64,000 bases of DNA. Origin: JADJVL01 sp046331545 (GTDB lineage: Bacteria > Acidobacteriota > Holophagae > Holophagales > Holophagaceae). Positions 1-9,651 of the stretch are shown here, in pieces. The stretch spans positions 62,001 through 126,000 of the forward strand of contig JAXLQR010000002.1 of the NCBI GenBank assembly GCA_046331545.1. The letters are read 5' to 3'. The first letter of the stretch is position 1. The number at the start of each line of letters is the position of its first letter. The notes beneath the pieces are model-generated. The model was not told the DNA's origin, ran no database searches, and saw only the letters and a list, made by a program, of their open reading frames with translations. A program made the translations under genes and the position numbers.

Positions 1-1
1 G

Positions 2-568
2 AACCCGCTGGTCATCACCAAGCAGGGGGACGTCATCGCCCTCGACGCCAAGATCGGCTTCGACGACAACGCCCTCTTCCGCCACCCCGAGATCCTCGCC
101 ATGCGCGACCTCAACGAGGAGGCCGCCGAGGAGATCGAGGCCAGCAAGTTCAACCTCAACTTCATCAAGCTGGACGGCACCATCGGCTGCATGGTGAACG
201 GCGCCGGCCTGGCCATGGGCACCATGGACATCATCAAGTACCACGGCGGCTCACCGGCGAACTTCCTCGACGTCGGCGGCGGCGCCAGCGAGGACGCGGT
301 GAAGAACGCCTTCCGCATCATCCTCCAGGACAAGGCCGTGAAGGCGGTGCTGGTGAACATCTTCGGCGGCATCATGCGCTGCGACATCGTGGCCGGCGGC
401 ATCGTGAAGGCCGCGAAGGAGATCGGCATCTCGGTGCCGGTGGTGGTGCGGCTCGAGGGCACCAACGTCGAGGAAGGCAAGAAGATCCTCGCCGAGAGCG
501 GCTACAACCTCATCGTCGCCAACGACCTCAAGGACGCGGCCGAGAAGGTCGTGGCCGCCGCGAAGTAG
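2..568 (+). CDS. sucC: Succinyl-CoA ligase beta subunit, C-terminal part
   Basis: This is the C-terminal 188 residues of the beta subunit of succinyl-CoA synthetase, the TCA-cycle enzyme that couples succinyl-CoA cleavage to nucleotide triphosphate formation. The start lies outside the window, because the frame is already open at base 2. The subunit's conserved blocks are visible: CMVNGAGLAMGTMDIIKYHG, the glycine-rich NFLDVGGGA, and VLVNIFGGIMRCDIVA, all very close to E. coli SucC. It ends with the usual VVAAAK-type tail. The alpha-subunit gene starts 37 bases downstream, so the pair is almost certainly cotranscribed. I see nothing odd in the visible part. Confidence 0.97.
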   Translation, partial: NPLVITKQGDVIALDAKIGFDDNALFRHPEILAMRDLNEEAAEEIEASKFNLNFIKLDGTIGCMVNGAGLAMGTMDIIKYHGGSPANFLDVGGGASEDAVKNAFRIILQDKAVKAVLVNIFGGIMRCDIVAGGIVKAAKEIGISVPVVVRLEGTNVEEGKKILAESGYNLIVANDLKDAAEKVVAAAK

Positions 569-605
569 TCCCCTTCCGACCCAGATCCGAAAGACAGGAG
601 CACCC

Positions 606-1487
<882 letters not shown>

Positions 1488-1509
1488 ACCGCCGGGCCAG
1501 GCGGATGCG

Positions 1510-1540
1510 CGGGGCCGCCTCCGGGCGGCCCCGTCTGCTT
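1510..1540 (+). terminator. Intrinsic terminator after sucD
   Basis: A perfect 10-bp GC stem, CGGGGCCGCC paired with GGCGGCCCCG around a TCCG loop, begins 22 bases after the sucD stop and is followed by TCTGCTT. The T-tract is weak, as is common in very GC-rich genomes. Confidence 0.7.
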
Positions 1541-1556
1541 CCCGGGGGCCCGCCGC

Positions 1557-1564
1557 TACACTGG
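1557..1564 (+). promoter_or_regulatory. Candidate -10 element (TACACTGG) before the thioesterase gene
   Basis: TACACTGG lies 17 bases before the next ATG, just after the sucD terminator. It matches the TAnnCTGG motif found upstream of many genes in this window. No convincing -35 is seen. Confidence 0.5.
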
Positions 1565-1581
1565 GGGTCCGAGGAAGCCTC

Positions 1582-2034
1582 ATGCTCATCTCCCGCGAAA
1601 TGGTGCTGGACCAGAACATCGGCCTGAACGAGACCCTCTTCGGCGGCGAGATGATGTCCCGCATGGACAAGGTGGCGGGCATCACGTCGGCCCTGGTGAG
1701 CCACAACCGGGTCTTCGTGACGGTGAAGGTCTCGGAGCTGATCTTCCACAGCCCCGTGCGGGCCGGGGACATCATCGAGTTCTACGCGACGATCCCCAAG
1801 GCCGGAAACACCTCGGTGACCGTGCAGATCGAGGTGAAGGTCTACAACCCCGTGAGCAACGCCCGCAAGGACGTCACCAGCGGCGAGTTCGTCATGGTCG
1901 CGGTGGACAACAGCCTCCACCCCGAGCCCATCCTCTGGAAGGAGGACATGCTCCGGAAGGCCAAGGAGGAGCACGACGCGCGGGTGGGCGAGACGGCCGC
2001 CCCCAAGGCGCCCGGGAAGCGGCGGAAGCCGTGA
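1582..2034 (+). CDS. Acyl-CoA thioesterase, hotdog fold (YciA-like)
   Basis: A 150-residue single hotdog-domain protein of the acyl-CoA hydrolase group, which cleaves acyl-CoA to free acid and CoA. The pattern LNETLFGGEMMSRMDKVAG matches the helix of this family that holds the catalytic Asp (family form GGxxMxxMD). It is followed by the usual strand with FHSPVRAGDIIEFYA. The substrate chain length cannot be told from sequence. The next gene starts inside the stop codon (GTGA overlap), so this gene heads an overlapping four-gene run. The C-terminal tail (APKAPGKRRKP) is basic and probably disordered. Confidence 0.85.
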   Translation: MLISREMVLDQNIGLNETLFGGEMMSRMDKVAGITSALVSHNRVFVTVKVSELIFHSPVRAGDIIEFYATIPKAGNTSVTVQIEVKVYNPVSNARKDVTSGEFVMVAVDNSLHPEPILWKEDMLRKAKEEHDARVGETAAPKAPGKRRKP

Positions 2035-2930
2035 GCGACCTCGTCCCCGCGCACCTGGACCACCGGCGGATCTGGTCCGACTTCGACTACTGCTACCCGG
2101 TGCTGTCCCGCCGGTCCAAGGGCGTGAGCCTGGGGGTGAACCTCAACCCCGACAAGGCCTGCAACTTCGACTGCGTGTACTGCGAGGTGGACCGCACCAC
2201 CCCGGCGAAGCGCCAGGACATCGACCTGGACCAGCTGGAGCGCGAGATGGCGGCCCTCCTGGACCTCACCCTCGACGGGACCCTCTTCCGCGTCGCCCCC
2301 TTCGACGGCGCCCGGCCCGAACAGCGCCGCCTCAACGACATCGCCTTCAGCGGCGACGGCGAGCCCACCACCGCGCCGGAATTCGCCGACGCCGTGGACC
2401 GCATCGCCCATCTCAAGTGGCAGCGGGGCCTCGAGGACGTGAAGCTGGTGCTCATCACCGACACCAGCCGTCTCACCGCCCGGGAGGTGGTGCGGGGCCT
2501 GGACGTGCTGATGGCCAACAACGGCGAGATCTGGGCCAAGCTCGACGCCGGCACCGAGGCCTACTACCGCGAGATCAACCGCACCGCCATCCCCTTCGCG
2601 AAGATCCTCGAGAGCCTGGAGACCACGGCCCGCCTGCGGCCCGTCACCATCCAGAGCCTCTTCCTGAGCTGGAAGGGCGAGGGGCCCACCGAGGCCGAGA
2701 TCGCCGCGTACTGCGAGCGCCTGGCCTTCATCCGCCGCATGGGCGGCCAGCTCCAGGGGATCCAGCTCTACACCGTGGCCCGTCCCACCCCCGAGGCCGA
2801 GGCGCGGCCCCTGAAGGCCGTCCAGCTCGACGCCCTCGCGGCCCAGGTCCGGGCCGCCCTGCCGGACCTCCCGGTGGAAGTCTTTCCCGGGCCCGAGGAC
2901 TGGCCGGAGATGAACGTGCATGGACGCTGA
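2031..2930 (+). CDS. Radical SAM protein
   Basis: A 299-residue radical SAM enzyme. Cys44, Cys48 and Cys51 in CNFDCVYC form the CxxxCxxC site for the [4Fe-4S] cluster that cleaves S-adenosylmethionine, and SGDGEPT near residue 105 is the typical glycine-rich SAM-contacting strand. It starts with GTG, four bases overlapping the thioesterase stop. There is no extra Cys-rich auxiliary-cluster domain. It resembles stand-alone radical SAM proteins of unknown substrate found in diverse bacteria. The surrounding genes do not indicate a substrate, so I give no pathway. Confidence 0.85.
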   Translation: MSDLVPAHLDHRRIWSDFDYCYPVLSRRSKGVSLGVNLNPDKACNFDCVYCEVDRTTPAKRQDIDLDQLEREMAALLDLTLDGTLFRVAPFDGARPEQRRLNDIAFSGDGEPTTAPEFADAVDRIAHLKWQRGLEDVKLVLITDTSRLTAREVVRGLDVLMANNGEIWAKLDAGTEAYYREINRTAIPFAKILESLETTARLRPVTIQSLFLSWKGEGPTEAEIAAYCERLAFIRRMGGQLQGIQLYTVARPTPEAEARPLKAVQLDALAAQVRAALPDLPVEVFPGPEDWPEMNVHGR

Positions 2931-4206
2931 ACCGCTGAATCCGGCCCTCCGCGCGGCCGGCGCCGCCCTCCTCGCCGCCGTCCTGGCGGGCTGCCATCCC
3001 TCGCGCGCCCAGGAACCGAAAGAACCGTACAGGACCCCCATCTCCGCCCACCTCCCGGTGGTGCTCGGCGAATTCCGCCTCGTGGCCGTGGGCGACGTGA
3101 TGATGCACGCCGACGTGAAGAAGGCCGCCGAGGACCAGGGCGGCTTCGAGGCCCTCTGGGGCGACGTGGCGCCCCTCTTCAAGGGGGCCGACCTGGCCTT
3201 CGCCAACCTCGAGACCCCCGTGGCCCCCACCACCGGGCGGCCGGGCCGGCCCTTCCAGTTCAACGCCCCCGAGCAGCTCCCCGCGGCGCTGAAGGCCAGC
3301 GGCCTCACGGTGCTCAGCACCGCCAACAACCACGCCTACGACCAGGGGAGGCAGGGCGTGAAGGAGACCGTGGACCGGCTGAAGGAGGCGAAGCTGATCG
3401 GCCTCGGCAGCGGCGAGACGAAGGCCGCCGCCGAAGCGCCGCGGATCGTCGAGGCCCACGGCGTGAAGGTCGGGCTGCTGGGCTACACCGACCTCTTCAA
3501 CCTGGACCTCAACAGGAAGGCCGACGAGCCCTGGGTACGGCAGCTGGAGCTGGAGACCGCCGTGGCGGCGGTGAAGGCCCTGCGGGTGGAGGCCGACGCC
3601 GTGATCGTGAGCGTCCACTGGGGGGACGAGTACCACCACCAGCCCACGAAGCGGCACCGGCAGATCGCCGAGGCCCTGGTGGCCGCCGGCGCCGACCTGG
3701 TCCTCGGCCACCATCCCCACGTGCTCCAGCCGATGGACCTGGTGGAGGCGGGCGGGCGGAAGGGCGTGGTGGCCTATTCCCTGGGCAACTTCATCAGCAA
3801 CCAGGACCGCATGTGGCGGGCGGACCTCTTCCCCGTGGCCGCCGGCGACAATCGCGACGGCGCGGCCCTGATGGCCACCTTCTCCAAGTGCCGCATGCCC
3901 GACGGCTCCGTGAAGGTGATCCTCGGCGAGGTCCGCTACGAACCCCTCTGGGTGGAGAACAACTGGCGGGACGCGAAGGGCTCGGGAACCAAGCGGGACA
4001 TCCGCGTCATCCGGATCCGGGAGGCCCTGGACGCCGTGCGCCGCGAACTCGATACCTTGACCGATCCCGTGGAAGGGCCGAAGGTCCAGCCCGACGGGAA
4101 GGCCCGCAAGGCCGCCATCGTCGAGAAGCAGGAGCGCCTGCGGACCCTCCTGCTGCGCAAGGGACGCATCTCCGCCGTGGCGGGCGCCGCCTTCGAGGCG
4201 CGCTGA
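2920..4206 (+). CDS. CapA-like metallophosphatase lipoprotein
   Basis: A 428-residue protein of the CapA / poly-gamma-glutamate capsule family, which has a calcineurin-like metallophosphoesterase fold. The N-terminus is a lipoprotein signal with lipobox LAGC at Cys25, so the protein is probably anchored in a periplasm-facing membrane. Metal-site motifs of the family appear in order: VGDVMMH, FANLETP, NNHAYDQG, VSVHWGDEY and LGHHPHVLQP. It overlaps the radical SAM gene by 11 bases and the following lipoprotein gene by one base (ATGA). No pgsB or pgsC partner is present, so actual polyglutamate synthesis is not supported. A hydrolase acting on envelope polymer is the safer reading. Confidence 0.85.
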   Translation: MDAEPLNPALRAAGAALLAAVLAGCHPSRAQEPKEPYRTPISAHLPVVLGEFRLVAVGDVMMHADVKKAAEDQGGFEALWGDVAPLFKGADLAFANLETPVAPTTGRPGRPFQFNAPEQLPAALKASGLTVLSTANNHAYDQGRQGVKETVDRLKEAKLIGLGSGETKAAAEAPRIVEAHGVKVGLLGYTDLFNLDLNRKADEPWVRQLELETAVAAVKALRVEADAVIVSVHWGDEYHHQPTKRHRQIAEALVAAGADLVLGHHPHVLQPMDLVEAGGRKGVVAYSLGNFISNQDRMWRADLFPVAAGDNRDGAALMATFSKCRMPDGSVKVILGEVRYEPLWVENNWRDAKGSGTKRDIRVIRIREALDAVRRELDTLTDPVEGPKVQPDGKARKAAIVEKQERLRTLLLRKGRISAVAGAAFEAR

Positions 4207-5882
4207 TGCGCGGATCCCTGGCGGTCGGCGCCCTGCTCCTCCTGGTGGCCTGCGGCGGGGGCGGCTCGGCCCCAACGGCCGCGCCCTTCTCCCTCGCCCT
4301 CGCGCCGGGCTCCCTGCGCCTGCCCCCGGCGGGGAAGGCCGCGGCCACGGTGGTGGTGCAGGGCGCGCCGGGCTTCGCGGGCACCGTGGACCTCGAGGGC
4401 CAGGGACTGGGGAGCGACCTCTCGGGGGACCTCCAGCCGGCGCGGGTCCAGGTGGCGCCGGGGGCCAGCGTCCAGGCGCTCCTGACCCTCCGGGCCTCGG
4501 ACACCGCCCTGCCGGCGCAGCGGGTTCTCACGCTCCGGGCCTCCGCCGGCGGCGGGAGCGCGACCGCCGACCTGCGCCTCGACATCCCGGCGGCGAAGGT
4601 CTTCCCCGTGACGACCTTCGTGAACCAGGACCAGACGAACCTGACCTTCCTGGCCTACCAGGACGGGGACGGTCCCTGGACCGCGGTGGAAGGGCAGGGG
4701 GGCGTCTACAAGCTGCCGGTCACCGACCCCGCGGGACGCTTCGGGCTGGTCTACGGCTCGGTGTGCAGCATCGGCGCCTTCTCGTCCTGGGACGTGAACG
4801 GGTTCTTCGAGACGGTCTTCGACACCCAGGCCCTCTACGTGGCCTTCCTCTGCAATCCCCAGCCGGGCCCGCCCCCGGTCACCTTCCCCCTCGGCGGACA
4901 GCTCCTGAACACCGCGGGCCTGGGCGGACTCATCAGCACCAACAGCGGCCTCTGGTCCTTCGACCCTGGCGCCCCGCGCTATGACCTGCGGCTGATCCGG
5001 GGCACCGGCGACCTGGTGGCGGCCACCTACCCGGACCTCTCCACCTACCTGCCCTCGCGCTTCATCGTGGAGCGGGAGCGGGACGCCGAGGCCCCGGCGA
5101 CCCGGGACCTGGACTTCGGCGCGGAGGGGATCCCGGCCCCGCCGAGCCTGCCCATCACCGCGCCGGCCCCCGGGGCGGGGGAATCCCTGCAGGGCACCGT
5201 GCAGTACCAGACCCGGGGCGGACAGACGGTGATCCTGGCCAATGGCGGCGCCCTGTCGGCCTACGTCCCTTTCCCGCCCCAGGCCGCGCTGGCCGGGGAG
5301 ACCACCCTCTACGGCTTCCAGGCCTCCGGACCGGGCAGCACGCGCACGGTGGTGGGCTCCTTCCCGGGAGCGCCGGGACCGCTCGCCCCGGCGCTCCCCT
5401 CGCCGATCCCGCCCTTCACGGTGCCCGCCGCCGGCGGGGCCCGGCTTCGGCTCGGCCTGGCCTGGGCCCCCATCCAGCCCACGCCCGAGACCCACCAGGC
5501 GACTTTCACCCAACGCGCGGGACTGGAGGAGGCCTACTGGTTCGTCTCCTTCTCCCGCCGCTGGCTCGGGGAGAAGGGCGCCTTCACCTGGATGCCGCCG
5601 GACCTCGGGGCCGTCCCGGGCTTCGACCCGCGCTTTCTCTTCCGGTCCGGGGAAGTGGTCAGCGTGTCCCTGGGACAGTCGGGGCAGCAGGTGCCGGCCT
5701 CCCTCCTCGAGCGGCTCGAGCAGGGCTTCGAGCTCGGCCGCGGCGGCGCAGGCCTGTCGGGGCGGGCCCGCCCGGCGGGCCGGCCCGGCGCCTTTTCGCT
5801 GCGGCGGATCCCCGCCGCCCAGGCCGCGGCGGCCGGGCCGGAATCCTTCTACGCCACGCGGAACCAGTCCCTGACGCCCTGA
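4206..5882 (+). CDS. Secreted lipoprotein of unknown function
   Basis: A 558-residue protein that I do not recognise. I chose the ATG that overlaps the CapA-like stop codon because it begins a textbook lipoprotein signal, with lipobox LVAC at Cys16 followed by a glycine spacer. Residues about 25-130 look like an immunoglobulin-like beta domain (alternating hydrophobic strands, VDLEGQGLGSDLSG, TLRASDTALPAQRVLTLRAS), of the sort used as surface spacers. The remainder is beta-rich with repeated TVxLxNxG-type strands and no catalytic motif. Its position last in the run with the CapA-like lipoprotein suggests a shared envelope role, which is inference only. Confidence 0.75.
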   Translation: MRGSLAVGALLLLVACGGGGSAPTAAPFSLALAPGSLRLPPAGKAAATVVVQGAPGFAGTVDLEGQGLGSDLSGDLQPARVQVAPGASVQALLTLRASDTALPAQRVLTLRASAGGGSATADLRLDIPAAKVFPVTTFVNQDQTNLTFLAYQDGDGPWTAVEGQGGVYKLPVTDPAGRFGLVYGSVCSIGAFSSWDVNGFFETVFDTQALYVAFLCNPQPGPPPVTFPLGGQLLNTAGLGGLISTNSGLWSFDPGAPRYDLRLIRGTGDLVAATYPDLSTYLPSRFIVERERDAEAPATRDLDFGAEGIPAPPSLPITAPAPGAGESLQGTVQYQTRGGQTVILANGGALSAYVPFPPQAALAGETTLYGFQASGPGSTRTVVGSFPGAPGPLAPALPSPIPPFTVPAAGGARLRLGLAWAPIQPTPETHQATFTQRAGLEEAYWFVSFSRRWLGEKGAFTWMPPDLGAVPGFDPRFLFRSGEVVSVSLGQSGQQVPASLLERLEQGFELGRGGAGLSGRARPAGRPGAFSLRRIPAAQAAAAGPESFYATRNQSLTP

Positions 5883-5892
5883 AGCGCCAACC

Positions 5893-7614
5893 CTACAGGC
5901 CGAGGAGGGCCCGGGCCTCGGCCTCGAGGGCGTCCAGGAGCGCGACGTCGGTGCGGCTCTGGAGGTAGACCTTCAGCTTGGGCTCGGTGCCGCTGGGGCG
6001 GAAGGCCGCGAAGGCCCCGCTCTCCAGGCGGAACTTCAGCACGTTGGAGCGGGGGATCGGCTGGGCCACGTTGCGGCGGTCGGGCCGGTCCAGGATCGGT
6101 TCCACGTGGTCCCCGCCCTCCGAGAGGGCCCCGTGCCACTCCCCCGCCTGGAAGTCCTCCCAGCTCACCACGCGCTCCCCGCCCAGCTTCGCCAGGCCCG
6201 CGGCCCGGATGCGCGCCATGGCCTCGGCGAAGCGCTTCGCGCCGCCCGGTCGCGGGTCCTCGAGGTTCACCAGGCGGTTGTGGAAGGTGCCGATGCGGGC
6301 CTGGAGGGCCTCCACGGCCTCGAAGGGGCCCAGGCTGAGGGCCTGGTAGTGCCCGATCATCTCGCCCACCACGAGGGCGGCGGTGACGCCGTCCTTGTCC
6401 CGCAGCTCGGGGCTCAGCAGCATGCCGAAGCTCTCCTCCGCGCCGAAGGCGTAGGGCTCGCCGAGCTCCACCAGACGGTCCATGCAGGCGGCGATGTTCT
6501 TGAACCCGGTGAGGGTCCACATGACCGACAGGCGGTGGTGGCGCGCCACCTCGGCGAGGAAGTCGGAGGTGACCACCGTGCTCACGCAGACGCCCTTCAG
6601 GCCCTTGAAGCGGCAGAGGTAGTCGAGGGTGAGGGCGGCGAGGTCGTTCCCGCTCATCAGCTCCCAGGCCGTGCCCCGTCGCTTGGCGACCACGCCGATG
6701 CGGTCCGCGTCTGGGTCGTTGGCGAGGATGGCTTCGCAGTCCAGGCGCTTCGCGTCCTCCAGGGGCGCGGCGTAGGCCTCGATCTCCTCCGGGTTCGGCC
6801 GGGGCGCGGTGGGGAAGGTGCCGTCGGGCACGCTCTGGGCCTCGCAGATCTCCAAGGGCAGGTCCGCCCGGCGGAACAGTTCCGGCACGAAGGCCGAGCC
6901 GGTGCCGTGGAAGGGCGTGAAGAGCAGGCGCGCCTTCTCGAAGGGTGTCGGATGGGCCAGCAGCCCCAGGCCCAGCCGAAGGTAGGCCTCCTCGAGGTCG
7001 AGGGGGATCGGGAAGATGAAGGCGTCCACGTCCGCGGAGCGCGGCTCCGGCACCAGGTCCTGAGCGTTCATGGCCGTCTCGATCTCGACGTCCCAGGGCG
7101 CGACCACCTGGGCGCCCCGGTGGTCGTAGGCCTTGTAGCCGTTGTAGGCCTTCGGATTGTGGGAGGCGGTGAGGATGACGCCGCAGGCCGCCCGCAGCCG
7201 CCGCATGGCGAAGCAGAGGAAGGGCGTGGGCAGGGGGCGGTTGCCCAGGAAGACGGTGAAGCCCGCCGCCGCGAGCACCCGCGCGGCTTCCCGCGCGAAG
7301 GCCCCGCTGTTGATGCGGGTGTCGAAACCCACCAGGGCCACGGAGCGCCCCGGCGCCCGGCGCCTGGCCACCTCCGCGAGGGCCAGCGTCGTCCGGCGCA
7401 CGTTGGGCTTGTTCATGCGCTTGAGGCCCGCGGCCATGACCCCGCGCAGGCCGCCGGTGCCGAAGGCCAGGGGCTCGCTGAAGCGGTCCGCCAGCTCCTC
7501 GGCGGCGGCGGGTTCGCCCCCGTCCACGGCCCGCATCAGGGCCTCCAGGTCAGCCCGGAGCTCCGGCTCCAGGTGGGGCGAGGCGAGGTAGGCGAGGGCG
7601 GCGTCGGGGATCAT
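5893..7614 (-). CDS. Phosphosugar mutase (phosphoglucomutase/phosphomannomutase family)
   Basis: A 573-residue alpha-D-phosphohexomutase, close to the size of the Bacillus PgcA type. TASHNPKAYNGYKAY carries the phosphoserine (Ser151) that shuttles phosphate between C1 and C6. NDPDADRIG near residue 300 is the Mg-binding loop and EESFG near residue 380 is the sugar-binding loop. FRPSGTEPKLKVYLQ near the C-terminus binds substrate phosphate. It converts glucose-1-phosphate and glucose-6-phosphate, or the mannose forms; the sequence alone does not decide which. It is last in a minus-strand series after tldE, 66 bases downstream of its stop. Confidence 0.93.
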   Translation of the reverse strand: MIPDAALAYLASPHLEPELRADLEALMRAVDGGEPAAAEELADRFSEPLAFGTGGLRGVMAAGLKRMNKPNVRRTTLALAEVARRRAPGRSVALVGFDTRINSGAFAREAARVLAAAGFTVFLGNRPLPTPFLCFAMRRLRAACGVILTASHNPKAYNGYKAYDHRGAQVVAPWDVEIETAMNAQDLVPEPRSADVDAFIFPIPLDLEEAYLRLGLGLLAHPTPFEKARLLFTPFHGTGSAFVPELFRRADLPLEICEAQSVPDGTFPTAPRPNPEEIEAYAAPLEDAKRLDCEAILANDPDADRIGVVAKRRGTAWELMSGNDLAALTLDYLCRFKGLKGVCVSTVVTSDFLAEVARHHRLSVMWTLTGFKNIAACMDRLVELGEPYAFGAEESFGMLLSPELRDKDGVTAALVVGEMIGHYQALSLGPFEAVEALQARIGTFHNRLVNLEDPRPGGAKRFAEAMARIRAAGLAKLGGERVVSWEDFQAGEWHGALSEGGDHVEPILDRPDRRNVAQPIPRSNVLKFRLESGAFAAFRPSGTEPKLKVYLQSRTDVALLDALEAEARALLGL

Positions 7615-7680
7615 GGGGAGTCCATTGTCACGGAGGGCGGGAGGCAGGGGCGCGCGGGGGGGTGTCCGGCCGGGTCCGGG

Positions 7681-9084
7681 TCAGCTGCCGCCCAGGGCCA
7701 GGTCCTCCAGGAGAAGGCTCACGCCGGCGCTGCTGCCGTACCAGGTGAGGTCGTTCCCCACCGCGACGATGCGGGCCAGGAGGTCCTTGAAGTTTCCCGC
7801 CAGGGTCAGCTTGTCCACGCTCTCGGCGAGCTGGCCGCCCCGGATCCGGACCCCGCTCGCGCCGACGCTGAGGTCGCCGCTCACCGGGTCCACGGTGTGG
7901 AGCCCCATGATCTCCGTGATGAGCACCCCTTCCCCGGCGTCCCGGTGGAGGTCCGCGGCGCGCTTCGAGCCCGCCGCGGGGAAGAGGTTGAAGGTGGTGA
8001 CGGCGGGGTTGCTGCCGATCCCGCGGCCGGCGCTGGCGGTGGGCTCGACGCCCATTTCCGCGGCGGTCTTGAGGGTGTGCAGGTAGGTGCGGAGGACGCC
8101 GTCCTCGATGAGCACGTTGCGCCGCGTGGGCAGGCCCTCGGCGTCCCAGGGCTCGCTGGCGAGGCCGCCCCGGCCGTCGGGCCCGGGAAGCATCCGCCCG
8201 TCGTCCACCAGGGTGAGCAGGGGCGAGGCGATGCGCTCCCCCAGGCGGCCCTTGAAGAGGCTGCGCCCCTTGAGCACGGCCTCGGCGCTCAGCATGTCGG
8301 CGACGATCCCCAGCAGGTCCACCGAGACCTCGGGGTCGAGCACGACGCGGTAGCGCCCGGCGGGCAGGCTCGCGGGCTTCAGCTTGCGCTCCCCCTTGAG
8401 GACGGCCGCGCGCCCGATGGCCGCGAGGTCCAGGTCGGCCGGGACCCGGCCCATGTCCCAATGCCAGGCGGCCTGCCGGTCCCCGTCCTCCTCCACCGCC
8501 AGTTCCAGGACGGCGCTGCAGGTGGAGGCGAGGTCGCAGGCCCGGACGCCGTGCTGGGTCAGCAGGAGGGAGGCGCCGGAACCGTCGGACCAGGAGCTCT
8601 CCCGCACGGCGCTGACCTTTTCCGAGGCCTTCCGGGCGGCCTGCTCCAGGGCGTGGGCGCGCTCGATGCGGGATTCGGGGGCGAGGGACTCCACCTCCGG
8701 GCGATAGCGGCCCGGCAGGTCGTCGTCGCCGGAGGGAAGGGCCTGGCGGATCCAGGGGTCGCGATCCCCCAGGGCCGCCAGTTCGAAGGCCGTGGCGAAG
8801 AGGTCACGGAAGTCGCGCCGCGAGAGGTCGGTGGTGGTGGCGAGCCCGCAGGCGAGGCCCGCCCCGTCGCCCCGCAGGACCCGCACGCCCAGCCCGCCGC
8901 GCTTGCTGGCGGTGAGATCGTCCAGCACGCCGTTCTTGACCTTGGCCTTGCGGCTCCGGCTCACGGTGACGTAGGCCTCGGCCCCGGCGGCCCCGAGGGC
9001 CATGGCGTGGCGGAGGCCGTCCTCGAGGGCCTGCTCCAGGCTCGCCGGGATGAAGGCTCGAAAGGCGTTGGGATCGGTGCTCAT
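7681..9084 (-). CDS. tldE: TldE/PmbA family protein
   Basis: A 467-residue TldE (PmbA) protein, the non-metal partner in the TldD-TldE heterodimer that digests unfolded or modified peptides in the cytoplasm (established in E. coli for microcin B17 and CcdA). The family hallmarks are present: VKNGVLDDLTASKRGGLGVRV early, RRNVLIEDGVLRTYLHTLKTA in the middle and the C-terminal VGASGVRIRGGQLAESVDKLTLAGN. It lacks the HExxxH zinc motif, as expected for TldE. It overlaps the macro-domain gene by four bases, and tldD lies just upstream, so both subunits should be made from one transcript. Confidence 0.92.
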   Translation of the reverse strand: MSTDPNAFRAFIPASLEQALEDGLRHAMALGAAGAEAYVTVSRSRKAKVKNGVLDDLTASKRGGLGVRVLRGDGAGLACGLATTTDLSRRDFRDLFATAFELAALGDRDPWIRQALPSGDDDLPGRYRPEVESLAPESRIERAHALEQAARKASEKVSAVRESSWSDGSGASLLLTQHGVRACDLASTCSAVLELAVEEDGDRQAAWHWDMGRVPADLDLAAIGRAAVLKGERKLKPASLPAGRYRVVLDPEVSVDLLGIVADMLSAEAVLKGRSLFKGRLGERIASPLLTLVDDGRMLPGPDGRGGLASEPWDAEGLPTRRNVLIEDGVLRTYLHTLKTAAEMGVEPTASAGRGIGSNPAVTTFNLFPAAGSKRAADLHRDAGEGVLITEIMGLHTVDPVSGDLSVGASGVRIRGGQLAESVDKLTLAGNFKDLLARIVAVGNDLTWYGSSAGVSLLLEDLALGGS

Positions 9085-9647
9085 AGGGGACGGACTTCCT
9101 TCAGGGCCTGCTGGTGGACGGCGAAGGCCGCGGCGTCGAAGCAGACCAGGTGGACCCGCTCCGGGAGAGTGAAGTCGTGGAGGAACTCGAGGATGGTCCG
9201 CACCGCGATGTGGGCCGCGCGGTCCAGGGGGAAGCCCTTGGACCCCGTGCTGATGGCCGGGACCGCGAGGCTGCGCAGGCCCTCCTGCTCGGCGAGGAGG
9301 AGGCAGTTCCGGTAGGTGGCGGCGAGGAACTTGTCCTCGGAGCGCCGGCCTCCGCGCCAGAGAGGGCCCACCGCGTGGATGACGTGCCGCGCGAGGAGGT
9401 TGAAGCCCGGGGTGATGCGGGCCTCGCCGATGTCGCAGTCGCCCTCCAGGAAGGCCGCGAGCATCAGCTCCGGCCCCGCCACGGCGTGGACCTGGCTGAA
9501 CACCCGGCCGCCCTCCAGGAGGGAACCCTTGCAGGGCACCACCAGGGCGTCCACCTCGAGGGTGGTGATGTCCCCGAGGATCAGCTTCAGCCGCGACGGG
9601 CTCGGCGGCTGCAGGGGGAGGAGGTGCTGGGTGCTGTCCTGGTCCAT
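9081..9647 (-). CDS. Macro-domain protein
   Basis: A 188-residue stand-alone macro domain, a fold that binds ADP-ribose and often removes it from proteins or deacetylates O-acetyl-ADP-ribose. The visible motifs are VDALVVPCKGSLLEGGRVFSQVHA (the adenine and first ribose side), GEARITPGFNLLARHVIHAVGP, and LAVPAISTGSKGFPLDRAA (the diphosphate loop). The usual Asn-Ala-Ala-Asn of many macro enzymes reads VVPCKG here, so catalytic activity is uncertain while ligand binding is likely. It sits between tldD (4 bases away) and tldE (ATGA overlap), which is tight coupling to a peptide-processing pair. Confidence 0.85.
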   Translation of the reverse strand: MDQDSTQHLLPLQPPSPSRLKLILGDITTLEVDALVVPCKGSLLEGGRVFSQVHAVAGPELMLAAFLEGDCDIGEARITPGFNLLARHVIHAVGPLWRGGRRSEDKFLAATYRNCLLLAEQEGLRSLAVPAISTGSKGFPLDRAAHIAVRTILEFLHDFTLPERVHLVCFDAAAFAVHQQALKEVRPL

Positions 9648-9651
9648 GGGT

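Noticed and set aside
6106..9315. 1069-codon plus-strand frame
   Set aside because: It is antisense to the mutase and tldE genes, has no recognisable domain, and its composition is typical of a shadow frame.
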